64,000 bases of DNA from Planctomyces sp. (GCA_019636235.1 JAHBXW010000021.1:1-64000), one strand, 5' to 3'; shown: positions 38,084 to 48,214, counted from the stretch's first letter. The notes: generated by a model from the sequence alone, not told the origin. Numbers and translations: made by a program.

Positions 38084-38344
38084 AGCGTCGGGATGGATTT
38101 CGCCGTGCGCGCCGGTTGTAGCGGCCGCGCCGGGAGCGGCGGTCGGGTTGCCGCGCCCCGGGTTGGGCATTCCCCGGGGTCTCAAGCCGCCGTAGTCTGA
38201 TTCTCGATACAACCGAAGGCGGACAGACCGCGCGGGATGCGTCCTGCGCTGAGCCTTGCGCCATGCCTGGAAAATCGCGGGATTGGCCGCGGGTCGCCCG
38301 GCACGCGCCCGCCTGATATCCGGATGACAGCTGGAGACGTTCGA

Positions 38345-40570
38345 ATGCCGCTTCTGTCGCGCACCCGTTGGCTGGCGCTTGCGTCCCTTGCGGCGTCGTC
38401 GGCGATTCCGGCGCATCTGCCGGCTCAGGAGGCGGAGCCGAGCGGACCGGCCTCGCCGCTGGCCGTCGAGCCGTCCTCCCCGACCGAGCTGTTCCGGGCG
38501 GTGCTGTTCACCCTGCGGCTGGACCGGGCGGACGTTGCCCGGCGTTACCTGGACGCGTTCCTGGCGGACAATCCGGACGACGACCTGCTGCTGCAGCTGC
38601 GGAACGATTACGGGACGGGCACGTTTCTGGAGCTGGCGCGAGTCGAGGCGCTGCGGCCTTCGTCGGACGATCTGCTGGACCGGGTCCGCGCGGCGGCGCT
38701 GGCGCGGATCGCCGACCCCGTGATCGTGGACCGGCTGATCAATCAGCTCAGCGGAACTCCACGGGAGCGGGACGCGGCGCTGACCGAGCTGCGTCATCTG
38801 CGGGCGTACGCGGTCCCCCACATTCTGCGGCGGGCGACGGCGCTGGATTCGCGGATGCCGGCTGAGCAGGCGGTCGCGACGCTGGTCGCGCTGCGTCAGG
38901 ACGCGGTGAATCCGCTGATCGCGGCGCTCCGTGGCGGCCCCGACATTGTGCAGGGTCTGGCTGCCGACGCCCTGGGGTGGATTGGCGGCCGCGAGGCGGA
39001 GCTGGCGCTGTGGAAACCTGCATTCGGCGAGTCATCGTCGGAAGGTCTGAAGCAGAGCGCGCGGCGCGGCCTGGCTCGGATCCTGCACGGCGACGCGGAC
39101 CGGACGGACCTCGTGGATCCCTTCGCGATCACGCGTCGGCTCGACGCCCGCGCCGATCGTCAGTACCGCCGTGAACTGCTGCCCGAGGCGGAGGCGGACG
39201 GCCTGGTGGGGGTGTGGTCGTGGGACGCCGAGCGGAACACGCTGCTGGAAGCTCGGACGACGCCGGAAGCCGCGGCCTTGTACTTCGCGGAACTTGAGAC
39301 GCGGGAAGCGATCGCTCTCGGCGGACCGGAACGGGCGCGGCAGTCGTTGCTGCTGGCGATTCTGCTGGAGCGGGACGTCGAGCGGGCCGGCTGGCAGAAC
39401 GCGATTCCCGAAGGACCGGACACGGCGCACGACCTGGCGCTGGCGGCCGGGCCGGACGCGGTCGAAGACGCTCTGAAAATCGCCTTGAAGGCCGAACAGC
39501 CGGGCGCCGCGCTGTCCGCCCTCCGGGTGCTGGGACAAACCGGATCCCGCAGCCGGCTGACCGGCAAGCAGGGAGCGACGTCGCCGGTGCTGGAAGCGCT
39601 GGGCGCTCCCGAGCCGCGTGTGCAGTTCGCCGCAGCCGAGACGATTCTGCAGTGGGACCCGGACCAGCCCTTCCCGCAGGCGCGGCGCGTCGTCGAGATT
39701 CTGGCCCGCGCGCTCAATGCCGAAGGCCGGCGGGACGGAGTCGTGATTGATCCGAACGCCCGTCGCGCGACCGAAATGGGCGATTTCCTGAACACGCTGG
39801 GTTACGACCCGCACATCACCCGGACGGGCCTGGACGGCTTCCAGGAAGTCGCCGCCCGGGGGGATGTTGCGCTGGCCGTCATTCACCTGAACTCCATCCG
39901 CTGGGACCTCTCGCAGACGATCGCCAACCTGCGCGCCGATGCGCGGACCCGCAACGTCCCGATCGCCGTGTATGGCCCGTCCGGCCTGCAGGACCGTGTG
40001 CGGCATCTCCAGGAGCAGCACCGTCGCGTCGCGTACCTCGAGGAGTCGCGCGACTCCTTCGACGTGCAGCGCCAGCTCCGGCCGCTGCTCGCGCAGGTCT
40101 CCCCTCCGGCCATGACGGACGCCCAGCGCCGCGACATGCAGGCATCGGCCGTGTACTGGCTGCAGCACATCGCCGAGGGGCGGCGCACGAACGTGTTCGA
40201 ATTGGGCTTGGCCGAATCGGCCCTGTCGAACGCGCTGAATGTCCCCGAGCTGGCCGCGCCCGCGCTGTCGGCCATCGGCGCTATCGCGACTCCAGGCGCC
40301 CAGGAGCGGCTGCTCGATTCGGCGGTCAACACGACGCAGCCGGCCGACATCCGACGAATTGCCGCGCGTCAGCTGGGCTTCCACATCCAGCGGTTCGGGC
40401 TGCTGCTGAGCGGAGACTCGATGAGCCGGCTGCGCTCGGCCGTCGAAGTCGAAGACGATCCGCGGACGCACACGGCGCTGATCGCGGTGCTGGGGTCGCT
40501 GAATCCGGACGCCCAGCGGGTTCAGGAGCTGCTGAAGTCGGCGCCCCCGCCGCAACCGCCGCTGGAGTAG
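38345..40570 (+). CDS. Exported HEAT-repeat protein with a degenerate receiver-like domain
   Basis: A 741-residue protein with a signal peptide (MPLLSRTRWLALASLAASS, cleaved near LPA-QE). Helical repeats of HEAT type run through about residues 60-200 and again in the C-terminal part ('LSNALNVPELAAPALSAIGA', 'RIAARQLGFHIQRFG'). Between them, residues about 465-585 ('VVIDPNARRATEMGDFLNTL', 'IANLRADARTRNVPIAVYGP') match the fold pattern of a response-regulator receiver, but the phosphorylatable Asp is replaced ('LAVIHLNSIRWDL') and the conserved Lys is absent. It probably is a protein-interaction module located outside the cytoplasm. The ATG at 38345 follows CTGGAG. Confidence 0.75.
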   Translation: MPLLSRTRWLALASLAASSAIPAHLPAQEAEPSGPASPLAVEPSSPTELFRAVLFTLRLDRADVARRYLDAFLADNPDDDLLLQLRNDYGTGTFLELARVEALRPSSDDLLDRVRAAALARIADPVIVDRLINQLSGTPRERDAALTELRHLRAYAVPHILRRATALDSRMPAEQAVATLVALRQDAVNPLIAALRGGPDIVQGLAADALGWIGGREAELALWKPAFGESSSEGLKQSARRGLARILHGDADRTDLVDPFAITRRLDARADRQYRRELLPEAEADGLVGVWSWDAERNTLLEARTTPEAAALYFAELETREAIALGGPERARQSLLLAILLERDVERAGWQNAIPEGPDTAHDLALAAGPDAVEDALKIALKAEQPGAALSALRVLGQTGSRSRLTGKQGATSPVLEALGAPEPRVQFAAAETILQWDPDQPFPQARRVVEILARALNAEGRRDGVVIDPNARRATEMGDFLNTLGYDPHITRTGLDGFQEVAARGDVALAVIHLNSIRWDLSQTIANLRADARTRNVPIAVYGPSGLQDRVRHLQEQHRRVAYLEESRDSFDVQRQLRPLLAQVSPPAMTDAQRRDMQASAVYWLQHIAEGRRTNVFELGLAESALSNALNVPELAAPALSAIGAIATPGAQERLLDSAVNTTQPADIRRIAARQLGFHIQRFGLLLSGDSMSRLRSAVEVEDDPRTHTALIAVLGSLNPDAQRVQELLKSAPPPQPPLE

Positions 40571-40583
40571 CCGTCCCTCGGCT

Positions 40584-41789
40584 TCACTGGCCGGCGGCGA
40601 TCTTCCACAGCCGCGCGTCGCTGCGGACATACAGAGCGCCGTCGGCCGCCGCCGGCGTGCAGAGAATCGTGTCTTCGAAACTGTGCTGCGACACGATCTC
40701 GCCGCGGTTCGCCAGGTTCACGACGAATCCCACGCCGTTCTCGTTGAACACGTACAGATGATCGCCGGCGATGATCGCCGAGCCGCTGAAGGGCCCCTCC
40801 AGCCGCGACTGCCATTCCCGCTTGCCCGTCGCCGCATCGGCACAGCTCAGCACGCCGCCGTCATTGACGACATATACCTTGCCGCGGTGCGCCAGCACGC
40901 TGCCCGTGCCAGGGTTCAGGCTGCCCTCCTGCCAGACGATTTCCGCGACGTTGGGAGTCGACTTGCCGGGGCGGATCGCCGTGACGCCATGCGAAGGAAC
41001 ATAGGCGATGCCCTCCACGACCGACGTGGAGGGAATCGTCGACGCGCCGTCGTCGTACGTCCAGCGGACTTCGCCCGAGCGGGCCTCCATCGCGGAGACG
41101 CCCTCGCCCGATTGAATCAGCACCAGCTCCTCCTGACTGTCCGGCTGGCGCCACAGCGCCGGCGACGTCCAGTTCGCCATCCGGGGCCGCTGCAGATGCC
41201 AGCGCTCCTCCCCCGTGCGGACGTCGAGGCCGGCCGTGAAGGAGTCGGCGTCGTTCTCGACCATCACGACGATCGTGTCTCCGGACACGACCGGCGAAGA
41301 GGACATGCCCAGGCTGTTGCTGGCGTTGGGATAGTCATACGTCAGGCCGCGGAACCAGAGCAGGTTGCCGTCCAGGTCCAGGCAGGCCATGTCGTTGCTG
41401 GAGTAGAAGGCGAAGATGCGTTCGCCGTCGCTGGCCGGCGTCGGCGCGGCGTTGCAGGTCTTGGGGTGACCGCTGGTGCGTCCCGTGGCCCAGAACTGCC
41501 GTTCCCACAGTTGCCGGCCGGTCTTGGCGTCGAAGCACAACGCGTGCAGCCGCTCCTGACGTCCGCCGCTGGAGCACGTCACGATGACTCGCCCCTGCAC
41601 GACGATCGGGCTCGACAGCCCCCTGCCGGGCAGGTCCGCCGTCCAGGCGACATTGGAGTCGTCCGACCAGCTCAACGGCAGCGGCGCGTCCGCGATGGAC
41701 GCCGTCTCGACGCCGCGAAACGAACGCCAGTCGCCCGCCAGCGCGACCGATCCGGCGAACAACGCGAGAACTCCGGCTAGACGCAGCAT
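40584..41789 (-). CDS. Exported PQQ-like beta-propeller protein
   Basis: A 401-residue protein with a signal peptide (MLRLAGVLALFAGSVALAGD). The body is a beta-propeller built from repeated Trp-ending units: 'DAKTGRQLWERQFWATG', 'DVRTGEERWHLQRPR', 'EARSGEVRWTYDDG', 'DAATGKREWQSRLEG' (a.tG...W). This is the PQQ_2/BamB-like repeat. PQQ ligands cannot be confirmed, and many planctomycete members are thought to be structural or scaffold proteins. It is convergent with the HEAT protein gene, 13 bases away. Confidence 0.88.
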   Translation of the reverse strand: MLRLAGVLALFAGSVALAGDWRSFRGVETASIADAPLPLSWSDDSNVAWTADLPGRGLSSPIVVQGRVIVTCSSGGRQERLHALCFDAKTGRQLWERQFWATGRTSGHPKTCNAAPTPASDGERIFAFYSSNDMACLDLDGNLLWFRGLTYDYPNASNSLGMSSSPVVSGDTIVVMVENDADSFTAGLDVRTGEERWHLQRPRMANWTSPALWRQPDSQEELVLIQSGEGVSAMEARSGEVRWTYDDGASTIPSTSVVEGIAYVPSHGVTAIRPGKSTPNVAEIVWQEGSLNPGTGSVLAHRGKVYVVNDGGVLSCADAATGKREWQSRLEGPFSGSAIIAGDHLYVFNENGVGFVVNLANRGEIVSQHSFEDTILCTPAAADGALYVRSDARLWKIAAGQ

Positions 41790-41872
41790 GGGAACACCGT
41801 CAGTCAATACGGAAGGGAATTTGAAATCATGCGGCCCGGCAAGGCGGCCCGCTGAGACGGGCGGGGTCGCCG

Positions 41873-43042
41873 TCAGGGATTCGTCGAGGCCTCGGATTCC
41901 GCGGCGGCGGTCCGTCTGGGCGCGGGAGGAATCGCCCGGCCTGTCAGGTCGCAGACCCGGAACTGGAACGACCAGTCCTGCGCCCAGGCGTCTTCCTGCT
42001 CATTCTGGCAAACCTTGAGCAACAGTCTGTTCTCGCCGGGCTTCAGCCGGCCGCGGACCTGGTACTGGTCGAAGAACATGCCGCGGTGATATTCCTCGCG
42101 GGCGAACAGCAATTCTCCGTTCAGCCACAGCTTCCAGGCGTTTGGGGTCGCCAGCCGGAACTCGACGTCGCGCGTCGCCTCGGATTCGAAGGTCGTCGTG
42201 GCGTACATGATGGCCCCCTTGTAAGGCGCCACGAGACCCGCGATATCGAACAGCCCGTCCGACTTCGTGCTGGTGTAGGGCATCCAGCGCGTCTTGCCGG
42301 ATTGACCGTCGTGTTCATAGCTGTACTCCTTGTCGAGCGCGACCTCCTGTTCCGGCGGGTAGGGCACGTCGAAGCCTCCCTGATTCTTGTTGTCGAACGG
42401 CCCCAGCAGCGTCCACTGCATCAGGAACCCGGCGTGCTGCACGAAATTGACTTCGTGTCCCAGATCCTTGAGGACTTTTGCCAGCTCCTGAACCTGATCC
42501 TCATCCCCCGCCCCTTCGAGCGCCGCAAGATAGGCCGTGCGGGCCGCGTCGCGATCCCCCTGCTCCAGCAGCTCGGCCGCGGTCTGCATCTGCACCACGA
42601 CGGCGTCCCGCCGCATTTCGCTGCTGGGATCGTCCAGCGACCGAGCGATGATCCGCGCAGCAGCCTCGGCATCGGATTTCGCCAGCCATTCGAAAGCCAG
42701 CCGCCGGGCGCGCGGCTCGTTGGCCCGGTCGTCGAAAAACGCCCGCAGCGCGTCCGCAGGGAATTGCCCAGGCGTTTCAATCGCGCGGGAGGCGATGGCT
42801 TCAAACGCGCCGCGCAGCCAGTTGCGCGCCAGCGGATTGCAGTCGTTCATCGCCTTCAGGATCGGCAGCAGCGCGTCCGGACCGGATGCCGACAACGCCG
42901 CCGCCGCTCGCACCGCGGCCTCTTGTCCCTGACCGCGTTCCGCGACGCCCGCCACTTGCCGGGCCAGCGCTTCCGCCTCGTCCGCGGCCCGGCAAGCCGT
43001 CGCCGCGCCGCACACCACCAGCACACTGAGAATCCTGCGCAT
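41873..43042 (-). CDS. Exported HEAT-like protein with C-terminal carbohydrate-binding-like region
   Basis: A 389-residue protein with a signal peptide (MRRILSVLVVCGAATACRA). Residues 30-175 are helical and Ala/Asp/Arg-rich, HEAT-like. From about residue 200 it becomes beta-rich: 'WTLLGPFDNKNQGGFDVPYP', 'MYATTTFESEATRDVEFRL', 'NAWKLWLNGELLFAREEYHR' and 'RLKPGENRLLLKVCQNE', the pattern of a sugar-binding jelly roll found in many planctomycete proteins. Function unknown. A near-lipobox 'AATAC' occurs in the leader, so it might instead be a lipoprotein. It lies 83 bases upstream of the PQQ-like gene on the same strand. Confidence 0.7.
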   Translation of the reverse strand: MRRILSVLVVCGAATACRAADEAEALARQVAGVAERGQGQEAAVRAAAALSASGPDALLPILKAMNDCNPLARNWLRGAFEAIASRAIETPGQFPADALRAFFDDRANEPRARRLAFEWLAKSDAEAAARIIARSLDDPSSEMRRDAVVVQMQTAAELLEQGDRDAARTAYLAALEGAGDEDQVQELAKVLKDLGHEVNFVQHAGFLMQWTLLGPFDNKNQGGFDVPYPPEQEVALDKEYSYEHDGQSGKTRWMPYTSTKSDGLFDIAGLVAPYKGAIMYATTTFESEATRDVEFRLATPNAWKLWLNGELLFAREEYHRGMFFDQYQVRGRLKPGENRLLLKVCQNEQEDAWAQDWSFQFRVCDLTGRAIPPAPRRTAAAESEASTNP

Positions 43043-43291
43043 CTCACGCCCTTCCGAACTCGAACCCGGGGGTATCGCATTCCGGCCGCGAATCGCCGGA
43101 GGCTCTCCGGCCGGCTGAGTCCGTTCCAGCCGCAGCGAGGTTATGCGCGCCCCAACGAACAATCAATCGTGCGATCGCGCCGTCCCGGCCGCGGCCCCGA
43201 TCTTCGCGCCGGAGTGACATCAACGGGTCAATTGCTGATGATGAAGCGAGCTTTCCGGAGAAGAGTCGATCCTCGAGTTTCTGGAGTCAGC

Positions 43292-44698
43292 ATGGCGAAC
43301 TGGACACGACGGGACTGGCTGGCGAGCGTCTCCGCGGCGGCGGCGCTGCGGCCCTTCGCCGCCCGCGGCGAGGACGAAGCCCCCAACCAGGGACTGCGGA
43401 TCGGCACGTTTCGGACCGACGTCACGCCCCCGCTGGGACACGCCCTGTGCGGCGGCTGGATCCCCGCGGCCGGCGTCATCGACGACCCGCTGGAAGCGAT
43501 CGGGCTGGTGATCCTCGGCGCCGGACAACCGATCGTGCTGTGCGCCGTGGACTGGACGGGATTGCTGAACGGCGCGCAGTCGGCCTGGCAGCGTGGTTTG
43601 GCCGAGGCGGTTGGAACCGACCCCTCGCGTGTCGCGGTGCACTGCGTGCATCAGCACAACGCGCCGTTCGCCTGCCTGGATTCGCAGGCGATCATTGAGC
43701 GGACGACCGAACTGCCGCCCATGCTGGACCTGGCGTTCTTCGAGGCGGCGGTCTCGGCGACGGCGCGGGTCGCCAGCGAGGCCGTGCGCACGGCTCGTCC
43801 GCTGACGCACATCGCCTCCGGCCAGGCGCCGGTTGATCGCGTCGCGGGAAACCGCCGGATGCTGGGGGCGGACGGCCGCGTGAAGTCGATGCGCGGGAGC
43901 GCGTCGAAGGACCCCGAACACCACGCCGCCCCCGAGGGGCTGATCGATCCGTTCCTCAAAACGGTCGCGTTCTACAGCGGCGAGGAACGCATCGCCGCCT
44001 GTCATTACTACGCCTGCCACCCGATGAGCTATTACGGAGACGGACGCGTGTCGGCCGATTTCTGCGGACTGGCGCGCCGGCAACGGCAAACGGAAGACCC
44101 GGGGTGCACGCACCTGTATTTCAACGGTTGCGGCGGAAACATCGGCGCCGGCAAGTACAACGACGGCTCGCACGCGATGCGGCCCATCCTGACGAGCCGC
44201 ATCCATGACGCTCTTGTCGCCTCCGAAGCGGCGCTGCGCCCGGAACCCCTCGACAGTGTGGGCTGGACGACGGCCGACGTCCGTCTGCCGCCCGATCCGA
44301 AGTGGGACGCCGCGGCGCTCGCCGCGCAGATCGCCGACCCCGCGCGGTCCGCCGTGGATCGCTACCGCCCGGCTTACACGCTGGCGTACCTCAATCGGTT
44401 CGCCGCCGATGTGCCCATCACGCTCTCAGCGCTGCATGTCAACTCGCTGTCGCTGCTGCACCTGCCCGCCGAGTGCTTCGCCGAGTACCAGCTCCGCGCG
44501 CAGTCGGCGTCGCCGGGGCGATTCGTCGCCTGTGCGGCGTACGGGGACGGCGGCCCGTGGTACATCCCGACCCGCGCAGCCTTTCCGCAGGGGGGCTACG
44601 AGGTCAGCGTGAGCTGGTGCGGGCCGGAGGTCGACGATGCGCTGTGGACGGGCATGGCCCGTCTGCTGGCGGAGGCGCCCCGCTTGCCGGGCGCGTGA
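43292..44698 (+). CDS. Tat-exported neutral/alkaline ceramidase-like protein
   Basis: A 468-residue protein whose N-terminus 'MANWTRRDWLASVSAAAALR' is a Tat signal. It continues 'RIGTFRTDVTPPLGHALCGG', 'VHCVHQHNAPFACLD' (His ligands) and 'ACHYYACHPMSYYGDGRVSA', which parallel the zinc-binding N-terminal core of the neutral/alkaline ceramidase-like family; planctomycetes have many such proteins, most of unknown substrate. The ATG at 43292 has CTGGAG nine bases before it; upstream codons in the same frame are not protein-like. Confidence 0.8.
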   Translation: MANWTRRDWLASVSAAAALRPFAARGEDEAPNQGLRIGTFRTDVTPPLGHALCGGWIPAAGVIDDPLEAIGLVILGAGQPIVLCAVDWTGLLNGAQSAWQRGLAEAVGTDPSRVAVHCVHQHNAPFACLDSQAIIERTTELPPMLDLAFFEAAVSATARVASEAVRTARPLTHIASGQAPVDRVAGNRRMLGADGRVKSMRGSASKDPEHHAAPEGLIDPFLKTVAFYSGEERIAACHYYACHPMSYYGDGRVSADFCGLARRQRQTEDPGCTHLYFNGCGGNIGAGKYNDGSHAMRPILTSRIHDALVASEAALRPEPLDSVGWTTADVRLPPDPKWDAAALAAQIADPARSAVDRYRPAYTLAYLNRFAADVPITLSALHVNSLSLLHLPAECFAEYQLRAQSASPGRFVACAAYGDGGPWYIPTRAAFPQGGYEVSVSWCGPEVDDALWTGMARLLAEAPRLPGA

Positions 44699-44779
44699 CG
44701 TCCCCGCACACCCGGCGGTCTGAAGGCAGGGTCTCAGCCGCCAAGGCCCGGCCTGCGAAATCCTTCCCCCGCAATCGCT

Positions 44780-47065
44780 CTACCGCAGGTCCAGCGGATC
44801 GACATCGATCGCCAGCTCCACGCCGTCCGGAAGCGCCAGCAGTGGCTCGACTTGCTTCCACCAATCCAACAGCGGACCCACCTCCGGCGAAGAAGCCTGG
44901 CAGTGGTAGCGGTAATGCTTCTTGAGCTTCAGCACCGGGGCGGGCGCGGGACCCAGAATCCGCAGCTCGTCTCCGTAAGGCCGGGCCGACTCCCGAAACA
45001 CGTTCGCCAGCCGACGCGATTCGCCCCGCACCAGCTCCTCCCGCTCGCCTCGCAGAACGATGCGAGCCAGTGTCCGGAAAGGGGGCGCGCCCGATTCCTG
45101 GCGCTGTGCCAATTCGCGCGCCGCGAACGACAGATAGTCGTGGTCCACGGACAACTGGATCACCGGGTCATCCGGCGACATCGTCTGCACCAGCACCCGT
45201 CCCCCGCGGTCCCCCCGGCCCGTCCGACCCGCCACCTGCGCGATCAACTGGAACGTCCGCTCAGCCGCCCGCAGGTCCGGCTGGTGCAGCATCGTGTCGG
45301 CGTCCACGACCCCCACCAGCGTGACGTTCGGAAAATCCAGTCCCTTGGCGATCATCTGCGTGCCCAGCAGGATGTCGACCTCCCCCTGCCGGAATCGGTC
45401 GAGCGCCGCATCGTGGCTCCCCGGACGGCGCATTGAGTCGCTGTCCATCCGCAGCACCCGGGCGTCCGGGAACTTGTGGCGGACCTCCGCCTCCAGCCGC
45501 TGCGTCCCCGCGCCCAGAAACTTCAGCCCGGGCTGGCCGCACGCCGGGCAGCGTTCCGGCGGGGGCATCTCGAATTCGCAGCTGTGGCACATCAGGCGGC
45601 CGCGGTCCCGGTGCCACGTCATCGACACGTCGCAGTCGGGGCACTTCACGCCGTCCGCACAGCGGATGCACCACAGCACGGGCGAATAGCCGCGGAGGTT
45701 CAGGAACAGGATTACCTGGCCGCCGTCTTCGATGGCCCGCTGCACGGCGTGCTGCAACGGCCGGCTGAGGGAATGGCCGCGGGTCGTCAGCGGGTCGTTG
45801 CGGGTGTCGACCAGCACCACCGGCGGCAGCGGCCGCTGCTCGACGCGGTTCGGCAGGGAAACGAGGACGTCCAACCCCTGCTGCGCGCGGAGGAAGGATT
45901 CCAGCGTGGGGGTGGCGGAGCCGAGGATCAGGGGAATCCGTTCGCGGCGGGCGCGTTCCCGGGCAACCTCGCGGGCATGGTAGCGGGGCGTGGAGTTCTG
46001 CTTGAACGTCGTCTCGTGCTCTTCATCGAGGACGATGACCCCCAGGTGCGGCGCGGGGGCAAAGACGGCGCTGCGGGCCCCGACGACGACCTCCACCTCG
46101 CCTCGGGCGATCCGCTGCCAGTGCCAGTGCCGCTCCGCGTCGCTGAGATGGCTGTGCAGGACGGCCACCGAAGCGAACCGGCTGCGAAAGCGGCGGATCG
46201 TCTGCGGCGTGAGGCTGATTTCGGGAACGAGGACGATCGCCTGGCGTCCATAGCTGACGACCTCGCGGATGGCCCGGATGTAGAGTTCCGTCTTGCCGCT
46301 GCCGGTCACGCCGTGCAGCAGGATCGTCTCGTGACGGGACTCGCGGAGCGGGATCAGGATACGATCGTGGGCCCGCGCCTGGACAGCGTTGAGAATCAGG
46401 TCCGCGGCCCGGGGCGGCGCGGGCTCGTCGTCGGCCATCGTCGATCGCCGATGCCGGATCGGAACGATCAGGCGCTTGTCTCGGAGAGCGTGGATGGGCG
46501 ATGTGCCGCAGCTCGCGGCCTCGGCCAACTGATCGACCGCCACGGGCCCCTCGGACCGCTGCAGAACCGCGATGACCGCCTGCTGCCGAGCCGGCAGCCG
46601 CAGGGCCGCCAACCGTTCGGCCGCGTCCTTGGCCAGCGCGTAGCACGTGATCTCGCGGGTGCCCGCCTGCTTTTTGACGCCCGCCGGCACGACGCCCTCG
46701 AGCACCTGTCCCCATCCGCAGAGATAGCGGTCGGCAATCCAGCGAGTCAGTTCCAGCATCGCCGGCGAGAGGAGCGGTTCGCGATCGACGATTTCGGCGA
46801 CCGACTTCAGCCGCCGGCTGGTTGGCGCGTCCGCTCCGACGCTCACGCAGTAGCCGGTCGTCAGCGTGTTGCCGCGGCCGAACGGGACGCGAACCCGCTG
46901 CCCGGGCTGGATCAGGTCCCTGAGGTCATCCGGGACCAGGTAGTGATACGAATCGAGCCGCGGCAGGTTGAAGACCAGCTCGGCGACGAGGCAATCCCGT
47001 TCCGCCGCCTGCTCCCAGGCTTCGGGCGGAACAGGAGGCTCGAAAAGGCGGCGCTGCTGGCTCAT
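44780..47065 (-). CDS. priA: Primosomal protein N' (PriA helicase)
   Basis: A 761-residue replication-restart helicase. It has the N-terminal DNA-binding domain ('YHYLVPDDLRDLIQPGQRVR'), Walker A 'GVTGSGKTE', the DEEH box 'VIVLDEEHETTFKQ', a four-pair zinc site (CIRC, CPDC, CHSC, CPAC) around residues 435-480, and the helicase C-terminal core 'GTQMIAKGLDFPNVTLVGVV' and 'RTFQLIAQVAGRTGRGDRGG'. All expected parts are present. It lies seven bases downstream of the sialidase gene. Confidence 0.96.
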   Translation of the reverse strand: MSQQRRLFEPPVPPEAWEQAAERDCLVAELVFNLPRLDSYHYLVPDDLRDLIQPGQRVRVPFGRGNTLTTGYCVSVGADAPTSRRLKSVAEIVDREPLLSPAMLELTRWIADRYLCGWGQVLEGVVPAGVKKQAGTREITCYALAKDAAERLAALRLPARQQAVIAVLQRSEGPVAVDQLAEAASCGTSPIHALRDKRLIVPIRHRRSTMADDEPAPPRAADLILNAVQARAHDRILIPLRESRHETILLHGVTGSGKTELYIRAIREVVSYGRQAIVLVPEISLTPQTIRRFRSRFASVAVLHSHLSDAERHWHWQRIARGEVEVVVGARSAVFAPAPHLGVIVLDEEHETTFKQNSTPRYHAREVARERARRERIPLILGSATPTLESFLRAQQGLDVLVSLPNRVEQRPLPPVVLVDTRNDPLTTRGHSLSRPLQHAVQRAIEDGGQVILFLNLRGYSPVLWCIRCADGVKCPDCDVSMTWHRDRGRLMCHSCEFEMPPPERCPACGQPGLKFLGAGTQRLEAEVRHKFPDARVLRMDSDSMRRPGSHDAALDRFRQGEVDILLGTQMIAKGLDFPNVTLVGVVDADTMLHQPDLRAAERTFQLIAQVAGRTGRGDRGGRVLVQTMSPDDPVIQLSVDHDYLSFAARELAQRQESGAPPFRTLARIVLRGEREELVRGESRRLANVFRESARPYGDELRILGPAPAPVLKLKKHYRYHCQASSPEVGPLLDWWKQVEPLLALPDGVELAIDVDPLDLR

Positions 47066-47072
47066 GCCGCCA

Positions 47073-48173
47073 TTATTGGTCGGCCACGCCGGCCTGGGGC
47101 AGTCCCGGCCACCGGCCGTCGGGCATCTCCCGCAGCTCCAGCAGCTCGGGATTGACGACGACGTGGCGGATCTTCTTGCGGTCCCAGGTGTACGTGATGT
47201 GCACCCGCCCGTCGTTCGCCTGAATGACGGCCGGATAGGAGTACTCGCCCCGTTGGTTCTCCAGAATGGCCGCCGCGCGCCAGGACTCGCCGTCGTCGCT
47301 GATGGCGACGTTCAACAGTTCCCGCGAGTGCGGACGACCAGCACGACGCAGCGTGTGGTTGTACACCAGCAGGTGCCGCCCGTCGGCCAGCGTCACGGCG
47401 TCGATCCCGGAATTCGGATTCGGCAGCACGGTCGCTGCCAGCGGGGACCAGGTCCGTCCCTGATCGGTCGATCGCGTGCTGGCGACCCAGCCCTCCTGCG
47501 TGCGGCACAGCGCCTGCAGCGATCCGTCCTTGTGAGTCAGGATCGTCGGCTGGATGGCGTTCCATTCGCGGCCGTCGTTGATCGGTCCGATCCGATCCCA
47601 TGTCCGCCCCTGGTCCCGCGTGATCTCGAAATGGACGCGCCAGCCGTCGTGCTCGGTGCTGGAACCGCACAGCAGCAAGCCGTCGGGCAGGGTGATGGCC
47701 TTGTTGCGGACGGGGCCGTCGATGGTGTGCGGCAGCCGCCGCGGCCAACTCCAGGTGTCGCCGCCGTCTTCGGAGACGGTCAGCATGCCCCACCAGTCAT
47801 CCGGGTTGGGACCGACTTTGTAGAACAGCAGCAGGGGGCCGGCTTCGATCTGCTGCAGGACGGGATTCCAGCAGGGGTAACGAAGCGTGGAGTGCTGGAC
47901 GCCGTCGGCGACTTCGACGGGAGTCGACCAGCCGTCAGAGCCGAGCTTCGACACCCAGATGCCGACATCGGGATGTTTCTCTTCGGTGCCGCCGAACCAG
48001 GCGGCGACCATTCCGCCGGGAGTTTCGACGATCGTCGAAGCGTGACATTCCGGGTACGGCGCGGTTTCGTAAATGAACTGGCTCGAGAGCACGCCGGGCG
48101 CCGGGTCGGCGGCGCGGGCGGCCACCGTGGATGCGAATACGACGGCAAGCAGTAGATTGGTTCGCAACGGCAT
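47073..48173 (-). CDS. Exported BNR-type exo-alpha-sialidase family protein
   Basis: A 366-residue protein with a signal peptide (MPLRTNLLLAVVFASTVAA). It shows repeated Asp boxes ('SEDGGDTWSWP', 'TRDQGRTWDRI', 'STDQGRTWSPL', 'SDDGESWRAAA') of a six-bladed sialidase propeller. The opening 'PECHASTIVETPGGMVAAWF' and 'WNPVLQQIEAGPLLLFYKVG' match the planctomycete 'exo-alpha-sialidase' group, whose true substrate may not be sialic acid. The two genes sialidase and priA are only seven bases apart. Confidence 0.87.
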   Translation of the reverse strand: MPLRTNLLLAVVFASTVAARAADPAPGVLSSQFIYETAPYPECHASTIVETPGGMVAAWFGGTEEKHPDVGIWVSKLGSDGWSTPVEVADGVQHSTLRYPCWNPVLQQIEAGPLLLFYKVGPNPDDWWGMLTVSEDGGDTWSWPRRLPHTIDGPVRNKAITLPDGLLLCGSSTEHDGWRVHFEITRDQGRTWDRIGPINDGREWNAIQPTILTHKDGSLQALCRTQEGWVASTRSTDQGRTWSPLAATVLPNPNSGIDAVTLADGRHLLVYNHTLRRAGRPHSRELLNVAISDDGESWRAAAILENQRGEYSYPAVIQANDGRVHITYTWDRKKIRHVVVNPELLELREMPDGRWPGLPQAGVADQ

Positions 48174-48214
48174 TCGTTCGTGTCCTTCGGCGAGTGAAGC
48201 TTTGGCGTGGGCCG

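Noticed and set aside
36836-38821. 661-codon minus-strand frame
   Set aside because: Antisense of the Ldh-type dehydrogenase and of the start of the HEAT protein; no domain seen.
42086-43291. Upstream extension of the ceramidase-like frame by 402 codons
   Set aside because: This part is antisense to the exported protein at 41873-43042 and lacks protein-like features; the Tat signal at 43292 marks the real start.
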